Assembly (NCBI GenBank): GCA_029945375.1
Contig: CM057057.1
Location: 2,790,001-2,854,000 of the forward strand
DNA: 64,000 nt
From: Agaricus subrufescens
Lineage: Eukaryota; Basidiomycota; Agaricomycetes; Agaricales; Agaricaceae
Direction of reading: 5' to 3'
A program made the position numbers and the translations under genes. The notes under the pieces were generated by a model. That model was not told the origin of the DNA, made no database searches, and saw nothing but the letters and a program-made list of their open reading frames with translations. Below, piece by piece: positions 1-11,926 of this stretch. How positions within the stretch are numbered: the stretch's first letter is position 1; the number at the start of each line of letters is the position of its first letter.

Positions 1-106
1 CCAACGGTACATGAAAGCGCGATTCCGTGCAGCGACCTATATAATACAAGACATATAACGAACGGATTGCGTACAGGCAGTCATGATACAGAATTTGAAA
101 AACATA

Positions 107-1492
107 CTAGTCAACGACCAGAGTGCCGCGGGCTCTCCGGAGACGGTCTTCCAACCCTCCCTCGCCGCTGTACACTTTCTTGTAATCTGCGCTCATGAAG
201 TTTCCTACGCCGCCAGATTTGGCAGATTTAGCCCGTTCCTCTTCCTCCCTCGCCAGCTCCGCTTTTTCTTGTTCTAATAACTTTGCCAATCGTTTCTTGC
301 GCTCATCCTGCATACTTGAAGCATTGGAAGTCATAGCAGCCAAACGTGCAGCTCGTTCTTCTGCGGAAGCCACTGTGTTCTTTTCAGGTAGACGAGCCTG
401 ACGAGGTGGTGTACGAGACCGGGGAGGTGAAGGGCGGTCTACATGGTGGCGAGGTGCGCGAGAGTTGCCGTTCGAGGGGCTAGGACTCCTCGAACGCCTG
501 CCATTATGGTACCTGGGGCTTCGACTCCTGTAATATGGTCTGGACGAGAATACGTCATGCCTGGGTCGATCCCTTCCTCTGTCACCGCGCGCGGGACTTC
601 GACCACCTTCTCGTCGGCGTGGTTCGGGACTGTACTGTCTGATCGTCCGGTCTCTGCGTTCATTATAGCGTGGTGAACGATGAAAATCACGGTCACGACT
701 CCTCGAGCGTCGAGAATAGGGGCTCGGGGACCGCCTTGATTCATAAGGACTCCGAGAATGCGAGCGTCTTCGCTCTCGCGGGCTTAGTGATCGTGAACTC
801 CTTTCACGCCGGTGTTTCCGTTCACTCTTGAGTTTCTTACGCTCTTCTTTCTCTCTTTTCCTCTCCTTTTTATCCTTCTTCGGCTTGATACCGTTTCTCT
901 CTTGCATTTCTCGTAGGCGCAAGGGATTGGAGATGAGAGCCTGATATGCAGCCTGCTCCTGCTGCTTGATGGCAAGCAATGGGTCTTCTCGAATCTTGGC
1001 CGAAATATCGCGAGCTGTGTTGGCATTTTGGACTGCGATAAAGTTCTTGTGAGATGCGCCCAGCTAAAACTATACTGTAAACGGGGTTATATCAGCACTG
1101 AAGACAGTCAACACACCTTGGCATTGTCATCGGCAGTCAACATTTTGTCAACTCTCTTTTTTCCGAGGAGATAGTCCTCCAGATCATTTGGATTCTGACT
1201 ACTTCCCGTTGCTGGCGTCGTATACATCCACTCTAGCTTTTCCTGCCGTTTCTTTCCCGTCTGCTCTTCCTGTAGCCGCTGAAGATCCTGGAGTTGACGT
1301 TCTTCTTCTTTTTCCTTTCGAAGCTGGTCAAGCTTCTTTTTCTCCTCGAGCTGTGGGAAGAATTCAGCGAGAGTTGTGAGAAGAGAGAAGATGGAGACAT
1401 GCCGCTTTCTTTTCCTCGAGCCAGACCCGCTCCTGGTTCTTCAACAGGAGCGGGTGCCAGGACTTTTTCATGTTCAAGTCTCCGCCACCCAT
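107..1492 (-). CDS. cwc25: Pre-mRNA-splicing factor CWC25
   Basis: Exons (complement) 1403-1492, 1117-1350, 107-1063; 426 aa. CWC25 joins the activated spliceosome and helps the first transesterification in the nucleus. The N-terminus carries the CIR_N signature [16 protein letters not shown] (about residues 9-24), followed by a charged helix and the family motifs LEWMYTTP and [11 protein letters not shown]. The part after about residue 150 turns into K/E-rich and then R/S/P-rich low complexity, as in other CWC25 proteins. The start is the ATG that begins [11 protein letters not shown]. The first intron has a GC donor (GCATGT) and is needed to keep the helix EEKKALEEKKK in frame. The 5' end faces a divergent gene 278 bp away. 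The family call is firm; the exact length of the RS tail follows the open frame. Confidence 0.93.
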
Positions 1493-1770
1493 TTTGAATA
1501 GCTGCGATGGATCAGGGGGAACAGTAGTGGTGGTGGTGGTTAGAGTGGAGTGTGGTTGTCACTTAGAGTCACTGTACAGGAAGCGGAGAGTCACGTGGAA
1601 GCACAGTGCGTGGAATGTGAGAAGGACATTTGGCAGAAACGCAGCTGGTTGGCGAATGGCCCAGCCAGCAGATCACCGAGACTATGGCGAACCACATCAC
1701 TCAGGTGCTGACGCTGATTCGCCGACACTTCCTGCGTCTGTCTTCCCATTCTTCCCCCGGCCCTGCTAAC
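1493..1770. promoter_or_regulatory. Divergent intergenic promoter region
   Basis: 278 bp between the divergent starts of the CWC25 gene and the voltage-sensor-like gene. It must hold both promoters. A (gtg)n-rich stretch is visible near 1525-1545. No clear TATA box was seen. Confidence 0.5.
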
Positions 1771-2575
1771 ATGTTCCGTGCCTATCCCAGACCGACCAGA
1801 TCCATCTATGCGCTCACACGCGAGGAGATCGCCAGGGGCCTAGCCAACCGCTTCGTGCATTCGCGCACCTATATCTTTCTATACCTTGGGATGGCTGCGC
1901 TCTCAGTGACGACCGTCGTCCTTAGTCTAACCGACGGGTGCCCTGGCCTCGCGTTCTATATCTTGGAAATCATCATCAACACCACGATGATCCTCGAAGT
2001 AGGGATCCGCTTCGTGGCCCTGGGGCGGGTGCGCATATTCCTCACTTTATGCATGGGGTAGCTCACGACAGTGGCGCAGCAATTCTGGAAATCGCCATTC
2101 AATATTATGGATGTTATTCTTACTGCGTTTTGTGTGGTGACTCTGCTGGTGCTGGCTTTCGCCGAGTGCGGGGCAGGGAGCAAGGAAGAAGAAGTGTTCG
2201 ATACGCTGCTTCTAGTCGCTCGCAATGTGCTTCAATTCGGAAGACTGGCTTCGGTCATGCGCCAGTGAGTCGCGGATTTCTAGCAGCGGAAATGCAATTT
2301 GATATTAATGTGGCCGGAGATCGGGCCAATCTATATTTTCTCGGCCCAAGCCCATCGACATCAATGCTGCTCGGCGGGCTGGGTTTGGGATGGAGCTGGA
2401 TATCGAGAGCGACGAGGAAGACGAGCTGAGCCGGCCCCTGGTGCGGAATCCGGTGGTGTTTGACATCGAAGCGGAGGGCGAACGAGGATCCCGGGACGTG
2501 CAGTCAGACATGCCGCGGGCAGTCCATGCAGCGCGGAACAGAGACGCGGAGGACGTGTGGGCGGCGATGGGGTAG
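1771..2575 (+). CDS. Small four-helix voltage-sensor-like membrane protein
   Basis: Exons 1771-2028, 2080-2264, 2320-2575; 232 aa. The protein has four predicted membrane helices: about residues 34-53 (YIFLYLGMAALSVTTVVL), 60-85, 92-112 (FNIMDVILTAFCVVTLLVL) and an S4-like segment about 120-145 with spaced arginines (LLVARNVLQFGRLASVMRQ). No pore helices follow; the C-terminus is acidic and disordered. This resembles the Ion_trans voltage-sensor fold without a channel domain, as seen in small fungal proteins. It probably sits in an organelle or plasma membrane; substrate is unknown. The ATG at 1771 is preferred because the upstream in-frame ATGs at 1630 and 1684 lie in low-quality coding sequence. 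Family assignment is by topology only. Confidence 0.7.
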
Positions 2576-2816
2576 ACTACGTGTCGGGCGACTGTATATA
2601 TTCTAGTTGGCACTAATGATGAGAAGGGCCGAGCGAGGAACTGAATGGGCGGACCACCTGGCAACTGGATCGGGCGCGTGGGACGGGACTCCACTGGCCG
2701 GTGACCAAGCCAACGGAAGAGAGGCCTGATTGGTTTTCTGTGATGGAACGCTTCGCTTGATATTCTCATGTCGGTCCTATAAGGGCGTCCCCTCTTTTGG
2801 CCCCCCACTCGTTTCG

Positions 2817-5742
2817 ATGTCTGCCCTCCGCGCCGAGCAGCCCGCGCGCACCTGGTGGTCGCTCTCCCCGAAGCCCTCCAAGCAGGAGCTCGCCGGCCCC
2901 TTCCCCCCCCCGGCCCGCCAGGATCTCTCTCCCTTCCACACCTCCAGCAAGCCGCTCCCGCCCCCCATGAAGGCCCCGGCCAGAAGCCTGCCCTCCTTTG
3001 CCTCCATCATCGGCTTCAAGTCCAAAAAACACCCCACCCTCGCCATCCAGGACCCCCCTCCTCCGATCCCCTACCCCCCTGCCCGCACCCGCCGTGAAAT
3101 TCCCTCTTTCCAGGCTCCCACACCAACATCCGCCTCCAAAGAACTTTCGTCCGACGGCGAACGACGTCACTCGCTGTTGACTTTGTCCGACACCGACCCC
3201 TTTGGTGCTCGCGGAGTCACCGTCCACAGCCACGAGTATCTTGCCTCTCACTCCAACAGCTCATTTCTCGACGTATCTGATAAACAGGACAAACTCTCCT
3301 TTTATGCACGGGCATCCTCCTCCTCTTCTTCTTCCAACTCGCCCACTCTTTACGACTCTCACGCTTCTAGCACCCTCAGGGCAAAGACTTCTACTTCACA
3401 TCAAAGAACTCTTTCAACTTCGTAAGCTCAAGCTTTTACCTAAAAGTCCGAGAGCTAATCCTATCACAAGCAAATCCCTCAGTAACATTCGGAGACATGC
3501 CAAGCAGGTAGACCCTGATTCTAATGCAATTGGAAGCCAACTCAATTCGCGATCCTCCACGAGGCCTCCGGGCATGGCACAGAGCAAGTCGGTCAAGCCG
3601 CCTCTACTCCAGGAAAGCCATGGTAACTCGAGAACAAGGTGTCCTTCTTCACCGGCAAGGCCACCGTCTCCGGCACACAATACAGCAATTAAAACCTCAA
3701 CTCCTTTGGCTCCTCACTCTCGCCCGTCCAGTCGACCCCCGTCAGCGGGGCATACCCCGCCTGCACCTGCGGCGCCCACGCTGAGAATACAACGCCAGAC
3801 ATCCTTCCAGCGTTCTCAACCGCCGACTGCACCCCCAACATCCGAGTTACCTCCCCCTCCAAAGGTCCCTGAGGAACCAGTGCTAGAGAACGACGACCTG
3901 AGTATTCCCCCATCCTCTGAACACTCTCTGTCGTCATCAAGTGTGTCTTTCGGGTCCTCGTTGTCCTTGAGCAGGGATTCTACCAGTAGGGAAACCTCCG
4001 ATGGAGACAAATGGTCGTTTGTCACCAATCTCAGGCCAGAACATGAACCGGAAACAAAGCGCCATATGAAGCCACCCTTAGATATACCGACTTCACCTCA
4101 ACATCTAAGAGTAAATTCACACTCCTCACCCAATCAACGATCCCCAGCTGGGGTATCACTGGCATTATCCTCGGAACACTCGGGAGTAGAGGCTTCACCC
4201 AAAATCCTCAAAAAGCAGCGATCTCACCACCGACTCGGCCTTCCTCCCCTTTCATTGGGGTTTAAGCACGTACAAGCGACAAACGCCGCCTGTGTACCAT
4301 CGTTACCTGTACTTCCGACCAACCTCCCAACGGAACCACGACGCGGAAATACCTCCTATCACACGCCAACGCCGGTGGTACCTACTCGAAAGAGGGTCTT
4401 TTCTGGATCAAGCCTTCGCCGGCCTTCAACCTCTTCTGGTGTTCCAAATTCAAGTCACGAAGACGACGTCCGTTCATTGTTTAGCTTACGCTCTGACCAT
4501 GAGATATTCACCAATGCTTCGCCACTTAAACCTTGGCCGACGAACGTATCTATCTCCGCATCATGTTGGGACGATCCACCACCCCTGAGCCCTGTCCGTT
4601 CAGATTATACGCCCCAGAAGATCATGTCCCCTGAAGACCAGGCAAAAGTTGAAGCAGAGCTCGACGATGTTTCCGTTATGAGCGCTTTATCGCCATCGAT
4701 ACTTCCTCTATCCCCAGCTCGTTCTCGGGCGACGTCGATGTCAACAGTGTTCTCTGACAGAGACAGCGAAATCATTCCATCGAGCATATTTTCCATGCCC
4801 GTTTCCGAGTCCAAGTCCATAAGGTCTCCGCAGATCTCCTCAAAATCCTTGATTTCACCCATGGATGAGATCGGTGAGACAACAGCTGGATGGTCTGTGT
4901 CTCAAGGTAAACCAAAACCGGTGCTTCCGCTCTCGCGTCGGCCATCTACCGCGTCAGGGGTTTTCAGCACTGGATTTGTCTCCCCAAAACCGATTGCACA
5001 GTCAACAGCACCGGAGTCCGAGGCATCTGTAAAAATAGACGCGCATACGGGGATCGTTGCGATCGACACTCCCACCGCCTCTGTATGCCCTCCCAAGACT
5101 CGACAACCGCAGAGAAAGAGCTCGGATGCCAACAATAAAGTTCTGACCGAACAAGTTCGGAGTTTACCCCCACCACCTCGGCCGAGGGCAAGGGCAGAAG
5201 TTGTCATCAATCCTCACGCACAACCGTACTCTCACGAGAATCCTTGTCCCGATGCCGCGGTGGAGTCTTCATCCGGCGTGGATTTTGGCCATCATCGGCT
5301 TCCTGATCTCATCGAACGACCTTCAATTCAGTCCATGCGTAGTACCCTTTCCATGCGCAGTACCTCCTCCCAAGCCAAAGGTCTTCGCACTTCACATGTA
5401 CCAACAATACCCCCTAGAGCCCCAACAAGGTCTGGATCATCCAATTCTCGAAGGGTGCGAATAGCTGCCCCACAGCCTCCACCTGTCACGATGAACAACA
5501 GCACTAGGCTATCACGTCGAATTTCTCTCCAGAGAAAACCCTCATTTTTGGACATCAGTGACAACGATGATGATGATGAAACATCCGAAGAGAACTTGAA
5601 CTTTGGATCAATCATGCGCATGAGTAAAACTCTTTCGGGTGATGCGGCTAGCTTTTCTCGGAGTGCTTATTCGACCACTTCTGCGGCTGAGAGTTTCTTA
5701 GAGTTGAGCAGAGACAGTTTTGATACAGCCAGCGATCATTAA
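2817..5742 (+). CDS. Large Ser/Pro-rich disordered protein, function unknown
   Basis: Exons 2817-3421 and 3483-5742, joined over a 61-nt intron with a good CTAAT branch site; 954 aa. No known domain was recognised. The protein is Ser, Pro and Thr rich throughout, with repeated short stretches of serine, many SP/TP sites (candidate proline-directed phosphosites), several basic patches such as KKQRSHHRLG, and an acidic DNDDDDETSEE near the C-terminus. There is no signal peptide or membrane segment. This composition fits a regulatory or scaffold protein of the cytoplasm or nucleus, but that is inference. The first ATG after the short pyrimidine-rich leader (MSALRAEQPARTWWSL) was chosen as start. 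Confidence 0.85.
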
Positions 5743-6847
5743 TCATAAGGTGTTAATGAAGTTTTATATAGACGGGTCTTGTATGAAAAAGGGAAGGAGG
5801 TTGGGCTTTTTTTTCTATTTTATTTTTATTTTATTTTTCCCCCTTTGACTCCTGCATATATTCGCCCACCGTTTCTCAACCACCCGTCTGTTTTTTTATT
5901 GAATTTTTAAGTAGTATACGTACATATCTACTATTTTGTTTCTTATGTTACCGTTGGATGCTACAGTATTCGTGTTTTACTAGCATGTTCTTTTTTCTTC
6001 TTTCTTTTTTCTTTTTGCTTTAGACCAATAGTTTCAAACGTTCAAGCTTCGGTCGTCCGTTTTCGTTATTTTTTCTCTATGCATGGTTGCGTAGAAATTG
6101 CTGTCCTCACTGATAACCTAATATGTAGTATACGCTTTTTTTCAGAAATCCAGTTCTCCTCTTTTCTCGATCAGTCTTCGTGTTTTACCCAGGGGGTTCA
6201 TAAAGAGATTTTCACATGCTGTCCTCATCATCATTTCATTAGACATAGCAGAGAAGTTGATAATGTGATCTACCCAAGTGTGAAACACAGGAGTAGTTGT
6301 TTGTTCTGGTGTTCGTTGTTAAGATGTAGAGAAAGGACATATCATTCTAAGCGAAATTGAATTGATTGTTCATGATCATCAAAGTGATATAGCGGCTATG
6401 TAATAATATGCTATAAACTATCAAGGTATCAAAGTTTGCAGTGATGGCTTTGATGGCTTTGATAAAGCGGGGTTATCATGTGGGTTTTGTTCGTCGGGCT
6501 ATTTTTAATTGCTATGCAATCTGATCAGGTCTTCGATAATCCACTTATCATTTTGATGCACCTGGAGAAGGGATTCATGAATATATTCATTAGAAGGTAG
6601 AATAGGAGCTTCGTAAACATATTGGGATCAGAAGACCCGATCGGAAGCGTCTCGTTGGCGCGCGCTAACTGAAAAGAAGACAAGCCAGGAGGTGGTCTGC
6701 AGAAGGGGAAACTAACCTGACAGTTTGTCCTCTACGAAAAGGTAATGGGGATAGATTAGAGAAAGTAAAGTTTACTAAGGCCCATTTATTAACACAAAAG
6801 CTTCTCAGAAGAGCCTGAAATCTCAAAGAAAAAAAAACACCGAGAGC
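5743..6847. other. Intergenic interval between convergent genes
   Basis: About 1.1 kb between the 3' ends of the disordered-protein gene and SLA2. It is AT-rich with long T/pyrimidine tracts (for example around 5808-5843 and 5990-6022), typical of 3' UTRs. Open frames here (for example 6079-6360 +) have no coding character. No gene, RNA or repeat was recognised. Confidence 0.6.
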
Positions 6848-9800
6848 TTATTCCGTTTCTTCTGTATGGTAACCAGCACGACGCATAGCACCCAACCGAT
6901 GTCTCGCAGCACCCAACTCCTTCTCCAACTTGAGTATCTCCACTTGCTGTTCCATCTCCCTCTTCTTAAATTCAAGAACCGCCATGTTCTTATAATCCAC
7001 ATTCTCATCATCGAGCTCCCGCGCAGACACAGTCTTAACTTGACGAACGAGAGCTTTGCAAGCTTCAGTGACCGCTTTAGCCGCTGCCTCCAACTGTTCT
7101 TGGGTCTTCGATCGAAGGTTGGCTTTGACGCGGGAGGCCGCGACGAGTTGGGCTGTGGCTGCCGCCACTTCGTTTGAAGCGACGATAAGTTGCTCCAATG
7201 AATGAGTACCCGAAAGCACACCATCGGCACTTTCGATTAGAAGGTTAGTCGCGAATGCAACGGATTTTGCAGCCGAAATAAGACCCTCGGTCCAACGATT
7301 ATTGCGTTTGTAAAACTGTTGGATGGTGCTCGATCCTTTCCCTTGTGCAACGATCTCTTGCTGAGACTCAGTCGCGGCCTGTATCAAGCGAGAGATGGCG
7401 TTCGTAATAGCCATAGCTGAGGCAAGAATAGAGTCGTGAACTTGTAAGTCGATGGCAGAGAAACGTGACGAGTCGCGTGGTCGATTCATGAGTTGATGCA
7501 GTCGTTCAGTGGCAAGTTCAATCGCCCTTGCGGCACCCAACATCTCCTGCTCGACAATGTCACCAATGTCACCGTTGGCGCGAGCCAAGCCTCCGCCCTT
7601 CTTTGCCAACAAAGACTCGACGATCTCAGAAAGTTTGGTGAGCGCCATTCGGGCTTCGCTGTTATTGCGCATGGGAATTTCTTTGCGCTTGGCAGGTTGC
7701 AAGAGGTCCATTCTGTAGGATTGTAGGTTGTCGAAGAATCTCAAACCACTATCTCCGGCGCCTTTAGCGATACTGATTAATTTATCGACAGCATCATCGT
7801 TACTTGCTAAACGAGTGATTCCCTTGGTATTTGTCATGACCTCTGACAGGGACTGGGCAAATTCGTTGGCGGACTTGATCACCTCAACGTGATCACCACC
7901 AATTTCGCCACCAAGGTAAAGGCTGTAGATGGTCGCAAACTCAGTAGCATTGCTGACCGCCTTTTCAATCATGGAGAGTGTATACTCCGGGGTCGAATTG
8001 AGATTGCCGGCTTGAGAGGGTGACTCAAGTTCGTAAATTGAGTCATCCACTTTCTGGACGCAGGCCTGCAGTATAGAATCTACATTACGAGTCAAAATCA
8101 ATTGTTGAAGGGTGGAGTGGTAAGGCCGCACCGATAATTTGATTCAGCTTCTTGCGGTTGTCCAAGATCAAGGTATCGATCTGAGCATTGGTCGTTTCGT
8201 CCACTAGACCTTGGGTCTGTTCCCCGAGGTGGTTAGATTGGAAACATGCGCTTCATTAGACAGTACGTACCGCTTGAGCATCGGAAAGTTGTTGGATGGT
8301 GCTGTCCATTCCCTCTTGTAAGATTTGGATTTCTGCATCTTTCTCATCGCGCAGATGATCCAAGTCTGCTTTGGCATTGTCCAACTTGTTCAGCAACTCC
8401 TCAATGTGGTCTTGTTTGGCCTGCAACACAAGGCGTTAGTATGTGACAGTCGAAGGACGAACCAGAAGGACAAACCCTGAGAGAATCCTCAAGTTCTGAC
8501 AACTGCCTATTATATTTCGACATAACACCCGAGACTTCTTGGTTTCTGGAACGCGACGAGTCCTCTGCGCGTTCATTGGCAAAGTTTAATTCTCGGCGGA
8601 GGCGATCTAATTCATCCTTATGCGATGACTTTTGCCGGTCGACATCGAACCGAGCACGATCTCGCTCGCGCAACATATCGGCTAACTCTAGATTCTTTGC
8701 CTTCAGATCACGCTCCATTCTCTCTACGCGATCGTTAGCTTCTTGAGCGGAGCTGGCTTTGAGCTGCAATTGTTTGAATTTGGAAAGCATATCAAGATGT
8801 TCTGTGCGGAGTTGACTATAGAGCTTGGCGAGAGCCTCATACTTGTTCCTCCATAGAGTCACTTGATCTTGTAGCTGTTTGATAAGTTCATCCTTGGAAG
8901 CTAATTGCGAGTTGACGTTAGTAGCCACTGAACCAAGTTCCGCTTCCAGGGCTTTGACACGCTACACAAATTTCAGCTTTGGTCACTAAAACGATACATC
9001 GGACTCACGCGATCGTATTGCTCTAAGAAAATCTGGTCTCGTTCATACTGGCCGCGCATAGCGAGGATTTCCTGTTGCAATTGCATAACTTCCTGATTAA
9101 CAGCAAACTGCTGCTGTTGCATTTGTGCTGCCATCAGCTGTTCTTGGGCAAGACGTTGAGCTTCTTCCTGCTCGCGCTGCCGCCGTTCAAACTCGCGTTG
9201 CTGTGCTGATTCAGCTTCTTGTCTTTGGCGTTCTTCTGCTTCACGACTAGCTTGAAGTGCCGCTTGTTGGTCCTCGTATTGCTTGAGAATGCGTGCCTGT
9301 TCGTTAATTTCGGCCGCTGTCGGTGTTGGTGTCGAAGGCTTCACAGGGGTTTTAGGTTGTTGAGGGCGAGCAGGTAGATCGGGGGCATCCCCACTGTCCA
9401 TTAGATTGGGAGGTTCCTAGATAATGGATGAGTTGCTATCCAGCTCAGTTGATCAGGCTCGTACATGTCCGAGTTTTGGAACGTTAATTAAACCAGTTAG
9501 ATACTTGAGATTAGAACATTCATAATAAAACTTTCGCAGACTATAATGTTGGCTAGCATAACGCTCTTTGAGAGGTTCCAGAGCGTCGGTATCCCCGGTT
9601 CCTTGGTATCAATGTCAGTTTTGCGCCAGCTTATTGAGAAAATAATATATACTTCGGTACATAGCACGCATCATACTGGTGATGAACCTGTAAATGCCCC
9701 AGCTTTCTTTGACCAAAGGCACGAGGGCGGATATACGACATTCATTGTTGGCAGAATACCGGAAGTGTGAAAATACCATTTTCTGAAAAGACTCGATCTG

Positions 9801-10515
9801 ATCCTGGAGGTTCATGAGGTCCGAAATGGTCTCATATCTAGTAAGGTTAATTAAATACTTTTCCGAAACGAGTGAAAGACGATCTTACCCTTCATTAGGA
9901 TCGTCTATACCCTTCAATGTGACGTATTCGTCGTAATCGAACAGTCCATTGAATTCAGGGCGCAAGCGGTGAAATCTGAGCTTTTGAAGGAGAAACTGCA
10001 CATAAGTCCTAATGAGAGGACCGTAGCCTAGCTAAGGGTGAGAACAGGGGTAGATTCGCTGGTTATGTGATACCCACCCCGGAGGCCATCATTTCCTAGC
10101 GTCCTCGCGCAAGTTTCAAGCCAAGCTGTCTGCCCGTGAGCTTCTTTGATACACTGTAAAATAACTCTGAGTGAAAGACTATAAGTATGGTGTTTGAGAC
10201 ACGCACAATGGGATGTCCTTCTTGGAGGACTTTGTGAACAGTAATCAGGGCCTTGAAGGTTTGCACCTCGTCAGATAAAATAGGCTGAACACGAAGGCCA
10301 CTCCAAAAGGATATTGAAGAATGGTAGTCCCATGTGTACACGATACATTCTGGGTGGCGGTAAGGAACGAGGAAAGAAGGATGGGTTGTTTTGAACTCAC
10401 TTCGGACATGCTTTTGTTTGGGAGCCGTCTCATCTGTACTAGTAGCCTTCTTGATATTGACGACCAGTTCTTGTTCTGCCTTATCCCTGTCTACAGGCCG
10501 TGTAGGGTAGTGCAT
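6848..10515 (-). CDS. sla2: Sla2/End4 endocytic adaptor (HIP1/HIP1R family)
   Basis: Eleven exons (complement): 10401-10515, 10207-10349, 10078-10153, 9889-10027, 9653-9837, 9465-9601, 9009-9416, 8476-8961, 8271-8420, 8132-8216, 6848-8079; about 1051 aa. Sla2 couples clathrin coats and PIP2 membranes to actin at endocytic sites. The N-terminal ANTH domain (residues ~10-270) shows KHVRKCIVYTWDYHSS, FKALITVHKVLQEGHP and YECSNLKYLTGLINVP. A Q/E-rich coiled coil follows (~300-640), then the I/LWEQ (THATCH) actin-binding module (~650-1051). The first in-frame ATG is at 10515 (MHYPTRPVDRDK); related proteins have a few more residues, and the open frame continues upstream to a possible acceptor at 10567. 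The N-terminus is the only uncertain part. Confidence 0.95.
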
Positions 10516-10750
10516 CTCATCGTCGACATCAAAACCACCAGTAGTGGTACGAGACCTGCTTCCGAACCTGGGCAAACGATTAGGGAGCTACGATGGCACG
10601 GATCAGAAGGAAAGCCGACATTTGCAGTTAATTGGGGAGCCCTTTCAGCGACAGGTTTGAGGACAAGGGGGAACGAGGTATTACGCAGTCGTGCGAAAGC
10701 CCGACCAGTCACGCTATCTTCCCTAATAATAACTAGGCCGCAAATCCTCC
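10516..10750. promoter_or_regulatory. Divergent promoter region SLA2 / SHY1
   Basis: 235 bp separate the SLA2 ATG used here from the SHY1 ATG. Part of it (10516-10567) is probably SLA2 coding sequence or 5' UTR, so the true shared promoter may be under 150 bp. No TATA box was seen. Confidence 0.5.
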
Positions 10751-11772
10751 ATGTTTTCCTTCCGGCCTCTCCTCCAGCTGCGCCCACCGTTGTTTAGACC
10801 CCATGCCATCCAGCAGGCGAGGCGGACGCTATGGTGGCGCCCAAAACCTCAAGTCCCCGCCCTCTACAAGCCCAGGAAAGAATCCTGGATCACCCCAACT
10901 ATGGTCATAGTCGGCATCATCCCATTTTTCACATTCGCGCTTGGGACATGGCAGCTAAAACGGCTCAAATGGAAAATTGACCTCATTGATGAGTTGGAGG
11001 AGAAGCTACAACTCACGCCTCTAACATTGCCGGGTAAAATTAAGTATGTACAGCCCGTTAATTTGACTTTTGCATCTGACAAAAACAGTCTTTCAGTCAT
11101 ACCTGAGTTTGTATACAGGAGGGTCATGTTGAAGGGAAAATGGGACCCGGAACACGCTATGATCTTTACGCCACGAGTTCGTGAGGGTGTCCATGGCGTT
11201 AACGTCGTTATGCCCTTGGTCAGAGAGAATGGTTCAACGATTTTGGTTGACCGAGGTTTTGTCTCTAATGCACAGCTGGACTCGAGTGCCCTTTCCCAAG
11301 AAAGCAGTCAAGTCGAAATTATTGGCATGCTTCGCACATCTCAAAAACGCAACTCATTTACTCCAGACAACCAGCCCGAGAATGGTAAATGGTATTGGAC
11401 AGACGTCGAGGCCATGGCAAATTACGCTGGTGGTGAGAAGGCTGGTGTGCAGCCTGTTTTTGTTGAGCAAATATTCGGTACGTGTTATGCAGAAGGTTGT
11501 AACCTCGAATGAACCATTTCGTAGAGGGACACGCTGGAGAAGCAAATACCCTAATAGAGAAGGGCGTACCTGTGGGCCGCCCTCCCACTATTGACCTGAG
11601 GAATTCCCATCTCTCCTACGTCATTACATGGTATGTTCAGGATGTGATCTGAGTTCACGCAACTGACCATGACTTCAGGTACTCTCTCTCGGGCTTGACG
11701 GCTCTGATGTTTGTAAGGTTGTTGGTGAACAAGGGGCGGGGCGGTGGAAAACGGATGCCTAGATTCAAGTAG
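10751..11772 (+). CDS. shy1: SURF1/Shy1 cytochrome c oxidase assembly protein
   Basis: Exons 10751-11477, 11525-11630, 11679-11772; 308 aa. SURF1 proteins help insert heme and assemble Cox1 in the inner mitochondrial membrane. The N-terminus is Arg-rich without acidic residues (a matrix-targeting sequence). The first membrane helix is near residues 50-68 and contains the family motif FALGTWQLKRLKWK. The loop shows VNVVMPL, ILVDRGFV and ENGKWYWTDVEAMA. The last exon restores the closing helix SYVITWYSLSGLTALMF. Length equals the family norm. The start is the only ATG in frame before the targeting sequence. Confidence 0.96.
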
Positions 11773-11926
11773 AATAGATAGTAGACTATTCCTGGCCAGA
11801 GCCGAGAAAGACGCGTATATCACGTGGATCGACATACTCAGCGTCACCCACCTGCAGGGCCGCTTAACGTCGGGCCTGACCACTTCTCTCTACCTCGGGC
11901 ATTTGAAATCGAAAGCGAAGAGCAAA

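Noticed and set aside
6079..6360. Open frame of 93 codons in the 3' intergenic region
   Set aside because: Cys/Phe/Ser-rich text with no motif, in T-rich UTR-like DNA between convergent genes.
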